Source: an uncultured Bacteroidales bacterium
Lineage (GTDB): Bacteria > Bacteroidota > Bacteroidia > Bacteroidales > FEN-979
Assembly: GCA_903903985.1 (NCBI GenBank)
Contig: CAIVAT010000189.1
Coordinates: forward strand, 1 to 52,962
Length of the DNA stretch: 52,962 nt
Direction of reading: 5' to 3'
In this document: piece by piece, positions 43,822 through 52,890 of the stretch
Numbering within the stretch: position 1 is the first letter of the stretch
Layout: every line of letters starts with the position of its first letter
The notes under the pieces: generated by a model
Databases searched by the model: none
Told to the model about the DNA's origin: nothing
The model's input: the letters and a program-made list of their open reading frames with translations, nothing else
Position numbers and translations under genes: made by a program

Positions 43822-43829
43822 TAATTTTG
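43822..43829 (+). promoter_or_regulatory. -7 element (TAATTTTG) for the sulfatase
   Basis: It matches TAnnTTTG, lies just after the exonuclease stop and 24 bases before the sulfatase ATG, and supports an independent start at 43854. Confidence 0.7.
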
Positions 43830-43853
43830 CAGTACTTTTTATACAACTCACCG

Positions 43854-45869
43854 ATGCGGAGAAACTCAGGCAAGCGATCAACATCAGGATCCGGGAAAAG
43901 TCCACGAAGCGGCAGAAGTTCAGGCTCCCGAAAAGGAAGGTTGCGGTTTCAGGGCAACATCATCCTGGTTATGTTGCTGAAATTGCTATTGGTGTTGTTG
44001 CTCCTCTTTTTTTCGCGCGTTCTTTTTTACGCATTCAACCTCGGGTATTTCTCGAACCTCGGATTCATGGAGGCCATGCGCCTCTGCGTGATCGGCATCC
44101 GCTTTGATCTTTCGGCCCTGCTCATCATCAATGCACCTTTTATTATAATGAATACGCTGCCTTTTAAGTTCAGGTATAACAGGATTTATCAGGGTTTTTC
44201 CAATGCATATTTCTATGTTATCAATGCCTTCGCACTATTTACCAACTTCGGGGATACCATTTATTTCAGGTTCACACTGAAGCGGCTTACAGCCGATATT
44301 TTCAACTATGTGGGAGTCGGGGGTGATTTTGATAAACTGATCCCGCAGTTTTTACACGATTTCTGGTATGTTGCTGTGGTATGGGTGCTGTTTGTTGCAA
44401 TCTTAATTTACTTCGGATCGCGCTTTGTGGTGAGCGCGGGAAGTGCCGGTAAAAAAGGGTCCGGTATCCAGTTTTTTGTGCTCAATGCCATTGTTTTTGT
44501 GGCAGTGATGGTCCTGTCTGTCATTGGCATCCGCGGCGGGCTGCAATTGCGTCCCATCGGGCTCGTAACAGCCGGGAATTACACTTCGGCTAAAAACATG
44601 CCGCTCGTTTTAAACACGCCATTTTCAATTGCCAAATCGATCAACAAGGAGCGGTTAAAACCCATCACGGTTTATAAGAAAGAGCATGACCTTGCCAAAA
44701 TATATTCTCCTCTGCATCAGGCCAAATCCACGGGTTTTAGAGATTACAACGTGATGATCATCATCCTGGAGAGCGTTTCCCGGGAGCACATCGGGTCACT
44801 CAACAAATCATTGGAAAATGGCCACTATCAAGGATTTACTCCGTTTCTTGATTCACTGATCAGGAACGGGATGTATTTCGATGCGTTTGCCAATGGAAAG
44901 ACCTCCATCCAGGGGATTCCGGCGATACTTTCCGGGATTCCGTCGCTGATGAACGAATCGTTTATCCAGTCAAACTACGCTGCGGGAAAATACACAAGCA
45001 TTGCCGGACTGCTAAAGACAAAAGGATATACCACCGCATTTTTTCATGGTGGCACCAATGGTACGATGGGATTTGATTCCTATTCCAGGCTGGTAGGCTT
45101 CGACCGTTATTTTGGCCGCAACGAATACAACAACGAGAAGGACTATGACGGGAAATGGGGAATCAGGGATGAGGAGTTTTTTCAGTTTGCCGCCAAAACC
45201 CTCAATGTATTCAAACAGCCCTTTGCAGCTGCTTTTTTTTCACTTTCATCGCATCATCCCTATCATGTTCCGGCGAAGTATGTCAATATTTTCAGGACCG
45301 GGAAACTGCCCATCCAGCAAAGCGTGATGTATGCAGATTATTCATTGGGGGAATTTTTCCACACGGCGAAACATATGCCCTGGTACAGGAACACCCTTTT
45401 CGTGATTACTGCCGATCATACCTCAGAAGGGTATTATCCTTACTACCAGAGCGATGTGGGTCAATATGCGATCCCGTTGCTCTTTTTCAAACCGGGCACC
45501 GATTTGAAGGGCAAAAGGACCGTCATTGCCCAGCAAACCGATGTGATGCCTACTGTGATGAACTATCTCGGTTTTGATAAAAGCTACCTGGCATTTGGTA
45601 CCGATCTTTTCGACAGCACCTCCATCATTGACCATTTTTCAATTCATTATATCAGTGGCCTTTATGGACTGATGAAGGATGGTTATTACATGGAATATGA
45701 CGGATCAAAGTGTACGGCCCTGTTTAACATGGCCAATGATCCGGAACAGACTCACAACCTGGCCGGAAAGGAAAAAGAGGTACAGGCGGGTATGGAGCGG
45801 TTTATCGGGGCTTACATTCAACAGTACAACAACAGGTTGATCGAGAACAGGATGACGATTGACGATTGA
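43854..45869 (+). CDS. LtaS-like membrane sulfatase / phosphoglycerol-phosphoethanolamine transferase family
   Basis: A 671-residue protein. The basic N-terminus is followed by about five transmembrane helices (about 35-250), then an extracytoplasmic alkaline-phosphatase-superfamily domain (about 305-640). Catalytic features: MIIILESVSREHIGSL (first metal residues), nucleophile in FANGKTSIQGIPAILSG, SSHHPYH, and ITADHTSEGYYPYYQ (Asp-His). LtaS-type enzymes transfer phosphoglycerol or phosphoethanolamine onto envelope glycans or lipids. The ATG at 43854 follows its own promoter and matches the N-terminal helix pattern. The last codons (MTIDD) run into a tandem repeat. Confidence 0.85.
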   Translation: MRRNSGKRSTSGSGKSPRSGRSSGSRKGRLRFQGNIILVMLLKLLLVLLLLFFSRVLFYAFNLGYFSNLGFMEAMRLCVIGIRFDLSALLIINAPFIIMNTLPFKFRYNRIYQGFSNAYFYVINAFALFTNFGDTIYFRFTLKRLTADIFNYVGVGGDFDKLIPQFLHDFWYVAVVWVLFVAILIYFGSRFVVSAGSAGKKGSGIQFFVLNAIVFVAVMVLSVIGIRGGLQLRPIGLVTAGNYTSAKNMPLVLNTPFSIAKSINKERLKPITVYKKEHDLAKIYSPLHQAKSTGFRDYNVMIIILESVSREHIGSLNKSLENGHYQGFTPFLDSLIRNGMYFDAFANGKTSIQGIPAILSGIPSLMNESFIQSNYAAGKYTSIAGLLKTKGYTTAFFHGGTNGTMGFDSYSRLVGFDRYFGRNEYNNEKDYDGKWGIRDEEFFQFAAKTLNVFKQPFAAAFFSLSSHHPYHVPAKYVNIFRTGKLPIQQSVMYADYSLGEFFHTAKHMPWYRNTLFVITADHTSEGYYPYYQSDVGQYAIPLLFFKPGTDLKGKRTVIAQQTDVMPTVMNYLGFDKSYLAFGTDLFDSTSIIDHFSIHYISGLYGLMKDGYYMEYDGSKCTALFNMANDPEQTHNLAGKEKEVQAGMERFIGAYIQQYNNRLIENRMTIDD

Positions 45870-45928
45870 GAATGGACAATTGACAATGGACAATGGACAA
45901 TGGACAATGGACAATTGACAATGGACGA
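45855..45928 (+). repeat. (GACAATG)n-type tandem repeat in the lipid kinase leader
   Basis: About nine imperfect 7-base units (GACGATT, GACGATT, GAGAATG, GACAATT, then GACAATG copies) run from the last codons of the sulfatase to the start codon of the lipid kinase. The unit resembles leftover slippage. Confidence 0.75.
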
Positions 45929-46819
45929 ATGGCGAGTGACGAATTACAAAAGCGAATTCTTTTTATTGTGAATCCCATTTCAGGGATCGGGAGGCAAAAA
46001 GCAGTCGAACGGTTGATTGAGGCGCGGTTGGATAAAGACCGGTTCAATATTTCAATTGCTTATACCAATGCCCCGGGTCACGCAACAGATATCAGCCGCA
46101 AGGCCGCCGCCGACGGGGTGGAGATTGTTGTGGCAGTTGGTGGGGATGGCACCGTGAATGAGACCGCTGCCGGACTTGTTGATTCAGAAACGATCCTGGC
46201 CATCGTGCCTGCAGGTTCGGGAAACGGGCTTGCCCGTCACCTGAAAATTCCGATGAACCTGAAACGTGCCATTGATGTGATCAACATGGGACGCATTCTG
46301 AAAATTGATACGGCAACCATGAATGATCAATTGTTTGTGAATGTTGCCGGGGTTGGCTTTGATGCGGCGGTGGCCAAAAAATTCGCACTTGCGGGAAAAC
46401 GCGGTTTTTCCACGTATCTGCGTATCACCACCAATTCCTATAAACAATATGAACCCAAGCAATACACACTGATCATCGACGGTAAGGTGATCAAACGCCG
46501 GGCACTGCTGATCAGTTTCGCCAATTCAAGCCAGTTTGGCAACAATACTTCCATCGATCCGTCTGCCAGCGTTTCCGATGGATATATCGATGTTTGCATC
46601 GTTGGAAAGGTGCCCTTCTGGAAAACCTTTTTTCTTGGCCCGTTGCTTTTCATGAAGAAGTTTGATCAGACAAAGTATGTGGAAATCATCCATGCCAAAG
46701 AGGTGATCCTGAAAAGAAAGAAGGGCAAAAACGTTCATCTTGACGGTGACCCGAAAATAATGGGAAAGGAACTGACTATGAAGATAAACCCGGCGTCGCT
46801 GAAGGTGGTTGTGCCGTAG
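45929..46819 (+). CDS. YegS/DAGK-type lipid kinase
   Basis: A 296-residue diacylglycerol-kinase-catalytic-domain protein that phosphorylates a lipid hydroxyl (diacylglycerol, sphingolipid or phosphatidylglycerol). Nucleotide loop: FIVNPISGIGRQKA (12-25), then GGDGTVNETAAG (71-82), AIVPAGSGNGLARHL and the second-domain NVAGVGFDAAVAKKF. The C-terminal HLDGDPKIMG carries the typical DGDP motif. The start at 45929 is used because the upstream in-frame ATG lies in the tandem repeat. Bacteroidota often carry sphingolipids, so a sphingoid substrate is possible but not shown. Confidence 0.92.
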   Translation: MASDELQKRILFIVNPISGIGRQKAVERLIEARLDKDRFNISIAYTNAPGHATDISRKAAADGVEIVVAVGGDGTVNETAAGLVDSETILAIVPAGSGNGLARHLKIPMNLKRAIDVINMGRILKIDTATMNDQLFVNVAGVGFDAAVAKKFALAGKRGFSTYLRITTNSYKQYEPKQYTLIIDGKVIKRRALLISFANSSQFGNNTSIDPSASVSDGYIDVCIVGKVPFWKTFFLGPLLFMKKFDQTKYVEIIHAKEVILKRKKGKNVHLDGDPKIMGKELTMKINPASLKVVVP

Positions 46820-46837
46820 GACGTGAGACGTACGAGG

Positions 46838-46875
46838 TAAATCGAAAATCAAAAATCGCACATCGAAAATCTTTT
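46838..46875 (+). repeat. AAATCGAAAATC leader repeat before the MscS gene
   Basis: Tandem units AAATCG / AAAATC / AAAAATCG / CACATCG / AAAATC end with AAAATCTTTTATT at the ATG. It is the same type as at 48232. Confidence 0.6.
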
Positions 46876-46878
46876 ATT

Positions 46879-48096
46879 ATGCCCCAAATAACCGCCCACA
46901 ACCTGAACACCGGGTTTAAATCGACCCTCACCGAGTGGGGGTTTTCTGATAAATTTGCAGGCTATCTTGCTGATTTTTCATCTCTTATCATTATTCTGAT
47001 CACCTCCATCATTGTTTATTACATTGCCAAGGTTATCATCAACCAGTTCCTGAAAAGGCTGGTTAAAAAATCGGTCAGCAAATGGGATGATCATTTATAT
47101 GAAAACAAGGTATTTACCCGCCTGGCCCTTTTATTACCCGCCCTGGTGCTCCAGGTTTCACTTGCGCCGAGTATTTCAAAATATCCTGATGCCATCAGGT
47201 TCATTGAACTTGGACTGCACCTGTATATGACCTTCGTCATTTTGCTGGTCATCGTCTCTTTTTTGAATGCGGTTTATCACATATACGGGGATCTTGATAT
47301 TTCCGATTCCAAGCCGATCAAGGGGTATGTTCAAATCGGGAAGATCATCACCTACCTGGTCGGAGGGATTGCCATGATCTCCGTACTGATCGGTCAATCA
47401 CCCATCACTTTGCTGGCCGGCCTGGGTGCCATGTCGGCGGTGATCATGCTGATTTTCAAGGACAGCATCCTGGGATTTGTGGCAGGAGTGCAGCTATCGA
47501 GCAACAAAATGCTGCAGATCGGCGATTGGATCACCATGCCGAAATTCTATACCGACGGAACCGTAATTGATGTATCACTGGTAACCGTAAAAGTGAGAAA
47601 TTTTGACAACTCGGTGAGTTGCATTCCTACATACACGCTTATTTCAGACTCTTTCCAGAACTGGCGCAGCATGGGGGACGCTGGCGGACGGCGCATGAAG
47701 CGGTCTGTGCTGATTGACGTCGGAACGATCCGCTTTATGGATGGCAGCATGCTGGATCAACTAAAGGCGAAAAAAATTTTGGTGGATGAACAAAGCGCTG
47801 CTGTTGAGCATGCTACAAACCTGGGACTTTTCAGATCTTACATCCTCGGCTACCTCAGAAGCATCCCCAACCTGAATCAGGATGCATCGTTGATGGTGCG
47901 GACGTTGCAACCCACTGAAAACGGTCTCCCACTTGAGTTGTACGCATTCTATATCCCGCCGAACTGGGCTGAATTTGAGGATTTCCAGGCCCGGTTGTTC
48001 GAGCACATTCTTTCTGTTTTACCTGAATTCGGGCTTAAGGCTTTCCAGCGGCCTTCGGGAAGGGATGTACAGATGACAGGGATACTGCCTGAATAA
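46879..48096 (+). CDS. mechanosensitive ion channel (MscS family, YbdG-like)
   Basis: A 405-residue inner-membrane channel that opens on hypo-osmotic shock. Several N-terminal helices (FSSLIIILITSIIVYYIAKV; the segments near 70 and 115) lead to the pore helix ITYLVGGIAMISVLIGQSPI and then TLLAGLGAMSAVIMLIFKDS, the MscS TM3 hallmark. A cytoplasmic vestibule domain follows (QIGDWITMP, GTVIDVSLVTVKVRNFDNSV, CIPTYTLISDSFQNWR). The length and C-terminal extension resemble YbdG. It lies 59 bases after the lipid kinase and may be read with it. Confidence 0.9.
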   Translation: MPQITAHNLNTGFKSTLTEWGFSDKFAGYLADFSSLIIILITSIIVYYIAKVIINQFLKRLVKKSVSKWDDHLYENKVFTRLALLLPALVLQVSLAPSISKYPDAIRFIELGLHLYMTFVILLVIVSFLNAVYHIYGDLDISDSKPIKGYVQIGKIITYLVGGIAMISVLIGQSPITLLAGLGAMSAVIMLIFKDSILGFVAGVQLSSNKMLQIGDWITMPKFYTDGTVIDVSLVTVKVRNFDNSVSCIPTYTLISDSFQNWRSMGDAGGRRMKRSVLIDVGTIRFMDGSMLDQLKAKKILVDEQSAAVEHATNLGLFRSYILGYLRSIPNLNQDASLMVRTLQPTENGLPLELYAFYIPPNWAEFEDFQARLFEHILSVLPEFGLKAFQRPSGRDVQMTGILPE

Positions 48097-48175
48097 TTGA
48101 TCATTGCAGGCAATGCAAACAATGCAGGATTGAATTTTAATGTATCCTGGTATTTGCAGGCTTCGGGGAAATCTT

Positions 48176-48183
48176 TAATTTTG
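48176..48183 (+). promoter_or_regulatory. -7 element (TAATTTTG) for ornithine carbamoyltransferase
   Basis: It matches TAnnTTTG, 83 bases before the ATG; the leader contains the AAATCGT repeat. Confidence 0.65.
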
Positions 48184-48231
48184 CATCTGATTATATAGTC
48201 AATAATTTTAGTTGTAATTCGACTAAGAACC

Positions 48232-48263
48232 ATAAATCCAAAATCGTAAATCGTAAATCTTTT
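48232..48263 (+). repeat. AAATCGTAAATCGTAAATC leader repeat before the OTC gene
   Basis: The leader reads AAATCCAAAATCG, then TAAATCGTAAATCTTTTCC and the ATG; the clearest copy of the family. Confidence 0.7.
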
Positions 48264-48266
48264 CCT

Positions 48267-49268
48267 ATGTCTTTCAACCTCCGCAACAGGAATTTCTTAA
48301 AATTACTTGATTTTACTCCCCAGGAAATAAAATTCCTGCTGGATTTGTCCCTGGACCTTAAAAAAGCCAAGTATGCCGGTACTGAACAACCGCGTATGAA
48401 GGGAAAAAATATTGCCCTGATCTTCGAAAAGGCATCTACCCGCACCCGCTGTGCTTTTGAAGTTGCGGCTCTTGACCAGGGAGCCCGCGTTACCTATCTC
48501 GGGCCTGAAGGCTCGCACATCGGCAAGAAAGAGACCATGAAAGACACCGCACGTGTACTCGGCCGGATGTACGATGGCATTGAATACCGTGGTTTCGGAC
48601 AATCCATCGTGGAAGAGCTTGGCAAATACGCCGGTGTACCCGTATGGAACGGACTGACCAATGAATTCCACCCTACCCAGATCCTGGCCGATTTTTTAAC
48701 CATGATCGAGCACTCCGATAAACCGTTAAACCAGGTTGCTTTTGTGTATTGCGGTGATGCCAGGAACAACATGGGCAACTCCCTCATGGTCGGCGCCTCG
48801 AAAATGGGGATGGATTTCCGTGCCTGCGCCCCGAAGAAATACTGGCCGGAGCAGGAGCTGGTCGACACCTGCAAGGCAATTGCCAAAGAAACCGGTGCAA
48901 AGATCACCCTGACCGAAAGTGTGGAGGAAGGATTGAAAGGTGTGGATTTTGTTTATACCGATGTGTGGCTCTCCATGGGTGAGGCAAAGGAACTCTGGGA
49001 CGAACGGATCAAAGAAATGCTGCCGTACCAGGTCAATGCTGCCCTGATGGCCAAAAGCGGCAACCCCGGGGTGAAATTCATGCACTGCCTGCCGGCATTC
49101 CACAACAAAGACACGGAAGTGGGATTGGACATCTTCAGAAAATACGGATTGAACGGACTTGAGGTTACGGAGGAGGTTTTTGAATCACCCGCATCCATTG
49201 TTTTTGACGAAGCCGAGAACCGCCTTCATACCATTAAGGCCGTGATGGTTGCCACGTTGGGCGCTTAA
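48267..49268 (+). CDS. argF: ornithine carbamoyltransferase
   Basis: A 333-residue enzyme forming citrulline from ornithine and carbamoyl phosphate, in the classic (E. coli-like) family rather than the acetyl-ornithine variant typical of some Bacteroidota. Motifs: carbamoyl phosphate loop [12 protein letters not shown] (54-65), [18 protein letters not shown], ornithine loop DVWLSMGEA and active-site [10 protein letters not shown]. The length of about 333 is typical. It could serve arginine synthesis or the arginine deiminase pathway; no neighbour settles this. The last two bases before the end overlap the stop of the convergent ATPase. Confidence 0.94.
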   Translation: MSFNLRNRNFLKLLDFTPQEIKFLLDLSLDLKKAKYAGTEQPRMKGKNIALIFEKASTRTRCAFEVAALDQGARVTYLGPEGSHIGKKETMKDTARVLGRMYDGIEYRGFGQSIVEELGKYAGVPVWNGLTNEFHPTQILADFLTMIEHSDKPLNQVAFVYCGDARNNMGNSLMVGASKMGMDFRACAPKKYWPEQELVDTCKAIAKETGAKITLTESVEEGLKGVDFVYTDVWLSMGEAKELWDERIKEMLPYQVNAALMAKSGNPGVKFMHCLPAFHNKDTEVGLDIFRKYGLNGLEVTEEVFESPASIVFDEAENRLHTIKAVMVATLGA

Positions 49269-49936
49269 TACGGTAAAACTCTTCCATTTTCGCACAGCAG
49301 CGTACGGGCCGGGTATTTGTCGAAAAACGTATAATTATGCGTTGCCATCACCACAGCACTTCCTGTCTTTGAAATATCCATCAGCAGGCTGATGATTCCC
49401 TCGGAACTTTCCGGGTCGAGGTTGCCGGTAGGTTCATCGGCTAAAATCACCTCCGGGTCGTTGATCAGGGCACGGGCAATGGCTACACGCTGTTGCTCCC
49501 CACCTGAAAGCTGGTGAGGCATTTTGGCGCCTTTATTTCCCAGGTTGACTTTTGCCAGCACTTCAAGCAACCTTTTCTGCATGGCCCGCTTGTCCTTCCA
49601 ACCGGTTGCTCGCATCACGAACAAAATATTTTCATTGACCGGACGGTCCATGAGCAACTGGAAATCCTGGAATACAATACCAAGTTTCCGTCGCAGGAAC
49701 GGGATATCTTTCCGCCTCAGCTTGAGCAAGTCAAACCCGGTCACCATCGCTGATCCTGTCAGTACCGGCAATTCCGCATAAATGGTTTTAAGCAGGCTGC
49801 TTTTTCCGCTGCCCGTTTTACCGATGAGGTAGAGAAACTCTCCTTTGCTGATGAGCAGTGTGACATTGGCCAGGATGAGATTTTCATGATGGTAAACAGA
49901 AATTTTATCGAGTTCGATGATGCGATTGCCGGTCAT
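49265..49936 (-). CDS. ftsE: FtsE-like ABC transporter ATP-binding protein
   Basis: A 223-residue soluble ATPase. It has Walker [16 protein letters not shown] (39-53), Q-loop [19 protein letters not shown], signature [15 protein letters not shown], Walker [13 protein letters not shown] and H-loop MATHNYTF. The sequence resembles FtsE, the ATPase of the FtsEX complex controlling peptidoglycan hydrolases at division. No FtsX-type partner is next to it. An alternative is a LolD-like lipoprotein exporter ATPase. The start at 49936 is set by the -7 element at 49957. Its stop overlaps the OTC stop (convergent). Confidence 0.85.
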   Translation of the reverse strand: MTGNRIIELDKISVYHHENLILANVTLLISKGEFLYLIGKTGSGKSSLLKTIYAELPVLTGSAMVTGFDLLKLRRKDIPFLRRKLGIVFQDFQLLMDRPVNENILFVMRATGWKDKRAMQKRLLEVLAKVNLGNKGAKMPHQLSGGEQQRVAIARALINDPEVILADEPTGNLDPESSEGIISLLMDISKTGSAVVMATHNYTFFDKYPARTLLCENGRVLPY

Positions 49937-49956
49937 GTTGCTTGGTTCGGTTTTGA

Positions 49957-49964
49957 CAAAAGTA
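49957..49964 (-). promoter_or_regulatory. -7 element (TACTTTTG) for the FtsE-like ATPase
   Basis: The complement of CAAAAGTA, 21 bases before the chosen ATG. Confidence 0.65.
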
Positions 49965-49984
49965 ACCAATTATTTAAATAACTC

Positions 49985-50020
49985 AACCCCCTGACCCCTT
50001 CTCATCAGCGGGAAGGGGAG
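49985..50020 (-). repeat. second copy of the GTCAGGGGG-type palindromic element
   Basis: On the minus strand it reads CCCCTTCCC, a 12-base loop, GAAGGGGTCAGGGGGTT; it shares the AAGGGGTCAGGGGGTT core with 30640-30658 on the plus strand. Confidence 0.65.
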
Positions 50021-50038
50021 AAACATCCGGGTTTATAT

Positions 50039-50248
50039 TTACAGCGACAGCTCCAGTTTCTGAATTTGCCCGTAATTCAGCCCATTGGCGATGGTTAAGA
50101 TCTCCTCCATTTTGTGAATCAGGTTGCACCGCGTTAAAGCAGTCTTTGGATTGGAAATTTTGAAATAGGCGATGAGAGAAAAATTCTCATCCCTTATCTG
50201 GACGTAATCCGGGATTTTATCGGTGCCCTGGATCTTGAGGATATACAT
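50039..50248 (-). CDS. small conserved-looking protein, function unknown
   Basis: A 69-residue protein beginning MYILKIQGTDKIPDYVQIRD and continuing ENFSLIAYF, ending YGQIQKLELSL. It is not low complexity, has a plausible alpha/beta pattern and a good hydrophobic core, and no signal peptide. I have an impression of similar small proteins in Bacteroidota but cannot name a family. The start is taken at MYILKIQG rather than the longer in-frame ATG. It is 27 bases downstream of the membrane protein gene and probably in the same operon as rlmB. Confidence 0.7.
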   Translation of the reverse strand: MYILKIQGTDKIPDYVQIRDENFSLIAYFKISNPKTALTRCNLIHKMEEILTIANGLNYGQIQKLELSL

Positions 50249-50275
50249 GATTGTTGAATGATGCATTGTCTGCAT

Positions 50276-52120
50276 TTATTCTTGAATTTTTTCAGCCATC
50301 AGCACCCCTTCAATTTTCCGGAAATCTGGTTCATCCTTCAGGGAGATAAAATCAATGGTGAGGTCGTCAACATAGAACGTATAAAGTGGGGAAGGATTGA
50401 AGAAATAGACCTTCACCGCCCCATTAGGTGGCAAACCCAACGGGACGTAAAAGGCCACCTCAACCGGCGTCCATTCATCAGAAGGAACAAATTTTTCCAG
50501 GATAAACTGATTGTAACTCAGGCTCTTTCCATTTGACTGATAATCAACAACAAGGGTGGCTTCGGTGGCCTCTCTCGGAGCCAATACCCATGCTTTGACC
50601 AGGATCATCCTGTTGTTTGTGTTGTATAAGTGGCTGAGGGTATCTTCCAAACCCATGCTGTAAGGATTCCTTTTATCTGTCTTCGATGACCAATGCCCTT
50701 TATGAAATATCGTGTCGTTGCGGGTTCCGGGGTTCATCCAATGACCGGCTTTATCGGTTTCCATATCGGTTGAACGTGTAACCATGCCGGCAATGCTTTC
50801 AGCAGGAATGAATGCCCTGGCTTTCTGGGTGAAACTCAAAAAGGAGCTTTTATAAATGTCAAAGGTGATCGGATAAGGAGGAAATATCCATTTTGCATGT
50901 TGATAAAATTGCACCAGGTTCAATGAAACCAGTAAAACAAGGATTGCAGAAAAAAGACGTTTTCTGCCAACTGTGTGCAGGTAATTGTAGAGAAACAGCA
51001 ACAGAAGTGCAACCACAACATAGATATCGATGAATACCCGCTGTCCGCATTTTGACGCATAGTACCAAACCCACCAGGAGGATGCGATGTATATGAAAAG
51101 CAGCAAAAAGCCGGCCAGCCAATAAAATCTGTACCTGCTTTGGCGATATATCCCGGCAAGTCCGATGATGGAAACAAGTGCCACGGGTGTATAAATAAAC
51201 CAGCCACGGTTAAAACTGAAAAGAATATTGAAAAAATGCGGATGAAGAAGGTTCAGCTTTTCATCGCCATAAGTATAAACAAATGGTTTTCCTGTTTGCA
51301 GGTACCATAAAACGACCGGCACTGCAAGTAAAACCGAAGCCTGGATCAACCCGCGCACAAGTGTGCCCCTGTCGGAAATTACTTTTCTGAAAACCGCTGA
51401 AAATGTTTCGCGGTCTCCGGCAATAAACGGAATCAGCAGAACAACAACCAGGTTCGTTGGCCGTATCAGGAAGATCAGGGTGATCAGCAGCAAGGATCTG
51501 ATGAACCATTTGGGCTGGTACTGGTGAAACAATCTGAAGCTGGTATAAGCGAAACCGGTGATGAGTGCGAAGGAATAGACATGGCTCATGGAGGGCTCAA
51601 CGACCGTGAAAAAGATCAGGTTGGTGCCAAGGGCAATGACCACGGTGATAAAAGCTGCCATGCGGTCGCCGGAGCCAAATTGTTTCAGCAGTTTTTGCAA
51701 CCAGCGTGCGCCAAGCCAAAGAAAGATCAGTGCCGATAAAGCAATGGAATACTGGTAGGGGAGCGAGTATCCGTCCATCGGGAAGACTTCCAGCCATGCG
51801 AGAAGGTGGCCGAACAGGAAAAAAGGGAGCCAGAGAATCGCCATCCCTGGGAAATATTTATTCACTTTCCCTGTTCCTGAATCATTCCTGAATTCCTTGA
51901 ACACAGACCGGTTTGCAGGATAATATTGGGCCTCGTACTGTTCAACGAATCTGAACTGCAGGTCATGGTAGATGAAAATCGCGGGAAGATAAGCGTAGTA
52001 ACCCTTTCCATCGCTGTTGATCACCCTGTCCCAGTTTTTCTCCGGGGCTTTGAACCCAAGGAAAATCAATACATATACCAGCAGGATGAACTCCGGGGTG
52101 TATTTATAGAGGTATTTCAT
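50276..52120 (-). CDS. GT-C-like polytopic membrane protein with C-terminal soluble domain
   Basis: A 614-residue membrane protein. The first helix (about 10-24) is followed by an extracytoplasmic loop (INSDGKGYYAYLPAIF and WDRVINSDG) and about ten further helices to residue 435. A C-terminal soluble region (about 445-605) is predicted beta-rich, with a jelly-roll-like stretch (TLVVDYQSNGKSL, VPSDEWTPVEVAFYVPLG, FYVDDLTIDFISL). The WDRV...DGKGYYAYLP start resembles GT-C-type glycosyltransferase-like proteins of Bacteroidota, but catalytic residues are not clear, so I call it by topology. It lies 8 bases downstream of rlmB and upstream of the small gene. Confidence 0.8.
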   Translation of the reverse strand: MKYLYKYTPEFILLVYVLIFLGFKAPEKNWDRVINSDGKGYYAYLPAIFIYHDLQFRFVEQYEAQYYPANRSVFKEFRNDSGTGKVNKYFPGMAILWLPFFLFGHLLAWLEVFPMDGYSLPYQYSIALSALIFLWLGARWLQKLLKQFGSGDRMAAFITVVIALGTNLIFFTVVEPSMSHVYSFALITGFAYTSFRLFHQYQPKWFIRSLLLITLIFLIRPTNLVVVLLIPFIAGDRETFSAVFRKVISDRGTLVRGLIQASVLLAVPVVLWYLQTGKPFVYTYGDEKLNLLHPHFFNILFSFNRGWFIYTPVALVSIIGLAGIYRQSRYRFYWLAGFLLLFIYIASSWWVWYYASKCGQRVFIDIYVVVALLLLFLYNYLHTVGRKRLFSAILVLLVSLNLVQFYQHAKWIFPPYPITFDIYKSSFLSFTQKARAFIPAESIAGMVTRSTDMETDKAGHWMNPGTRNDTIFHKGHWSSKTDKRNPYSMGLEDTLSHLYNTNNRMILVKAWVLAPREATEATLVVDYQSNGKSLSYNQFILEKFVPSDEWTPVEVAFYVPLGLPPNGAVKVYFFNPSPLYTFYVDDLTIDFISLKDEPDFRKIEGVLMAEKIQE

Positions 52121-52128
52121 CCGGCGGA

Positions 52129-52869
52129 CTATTTAAGATTGCGCTGGCGCAACGCTTCGAAAAGGATAACCCCGGTGGCGACGGAGACATTGAGTGACTC
52201 GATCTCCCCGAGGAGCGGGATGCGCACGACCTCGTCGGTAAGTTTGAGGTATTCCTCTGAAATCCCTTCGCCTTCGGAGCCCATGATCAGGGCCATTGGT
52301 TTGTTCAGATCTGCTGCGGAATAGTCTTTGTCAGACTTTTCGGTCGCTGCCACGATGGTCAATCCGCTGTTTTTCAGGAACTGTATGGTCTCTTTGACGT
52401 TCTGCGCCCTGACGACCGGAAGTTTGTACAAGGCGCCGGCAGAAGTTTTAATCGCATCGGAGTTGATCTGCGCCGACCCGCGGGCAGGGATGATCAGCCC
52501 GTCAACCCCGGCACATTCGGCAGTGCGGGCAATGGAACCGACATTGCGCACATCGGTCACCCGGTCGAGAATGAGAAAAAGCGGGATGCGACCCTGTTCA
52601 AAAACGAAGGGGACGAGGTCTTCGATGAGCTGGTAGGTTATTTCTGAAACGTAAGATATTACACCCTGATGGTTCTGGCGCGACAATCGGTTGAGTTTTT
52701 CCACCGGTACAAACTGGTAAGGAATTTCCAGTTCCCTGATCAGGTTGAACAGGTCGTGAAACCCTTCTCCTCTCAGTCCGTTTTGAAGAAAAATCTTCTC
52801 CAGTTCCTTTCCCGCCTTGATGGCCTCAATCGTTGGCCGGATACCGTAAATGTAAGTTTCTTTTTTCAT
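52129..52869 (-). CDS. rlmB: 23S rRNA (guanosine-2'-O-)-methyltransferase RlmB
   Basis: A 246-residue SPOUT methyltransferase methylating G2251 in 23S rRNA. The N-terminal substrate-binding domain begins YIYGIRPTIEAI and includes NRLSRQNHQGVISYV. Catalytic core motifs are VTDVRNVGSIARTAECAG (motif 1), ALIMGSEGEGISEEYLK (motif 2) and VVRIPLLGEIESLNVSVATG (motif 3). Length is typical. It is the first gene of a minus-strand run with the membrane protein and small gene. Its upstream region carries a tandem repeat that reaches the window edge. Confidence 0.95.
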   Translation of the reverse strand: MKKETYIYGIRPTIEAIKAGKELEKIFLQNGLRGEGFHDLFNLIRELEIPYQFVPVEKLNRLSRQNHQGVISYVSEITYQLIEDLVPFVFEQGRIPLFLILDRVTDVRNVGSIARTAECAGVDGLIIPARGSAQINSDAIKTSAGALYKLPVVRAQNVKETIQFLKNSGLTIVAATEKSDKDYSAADLNKPMALIMGSEGEGISEEYLKLTDEVVRIPLLGEIESLNVSVATGVILFEALRQRNLK

Positions 52870-52890
52870 AAGTTTGATGGTTCAATAATT

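Noticed and set aside
43266..45869. Apparent 867-residue exonuclease-sulfatase fusion protein
   Set aside because: The exonuclease C-terminal motif lies in another frame with its own stop, and the sulfatase has its own promoter and start. The join is caused by one missing A.
49265..49936. ATPase partner of the MacB-type permease at 16.7-18.1 kb
   Set aside because: It resembles FtsE more than MacB-type ATPases and is 31 kb away under its own promoter; partnership cannot be supported from sequence.
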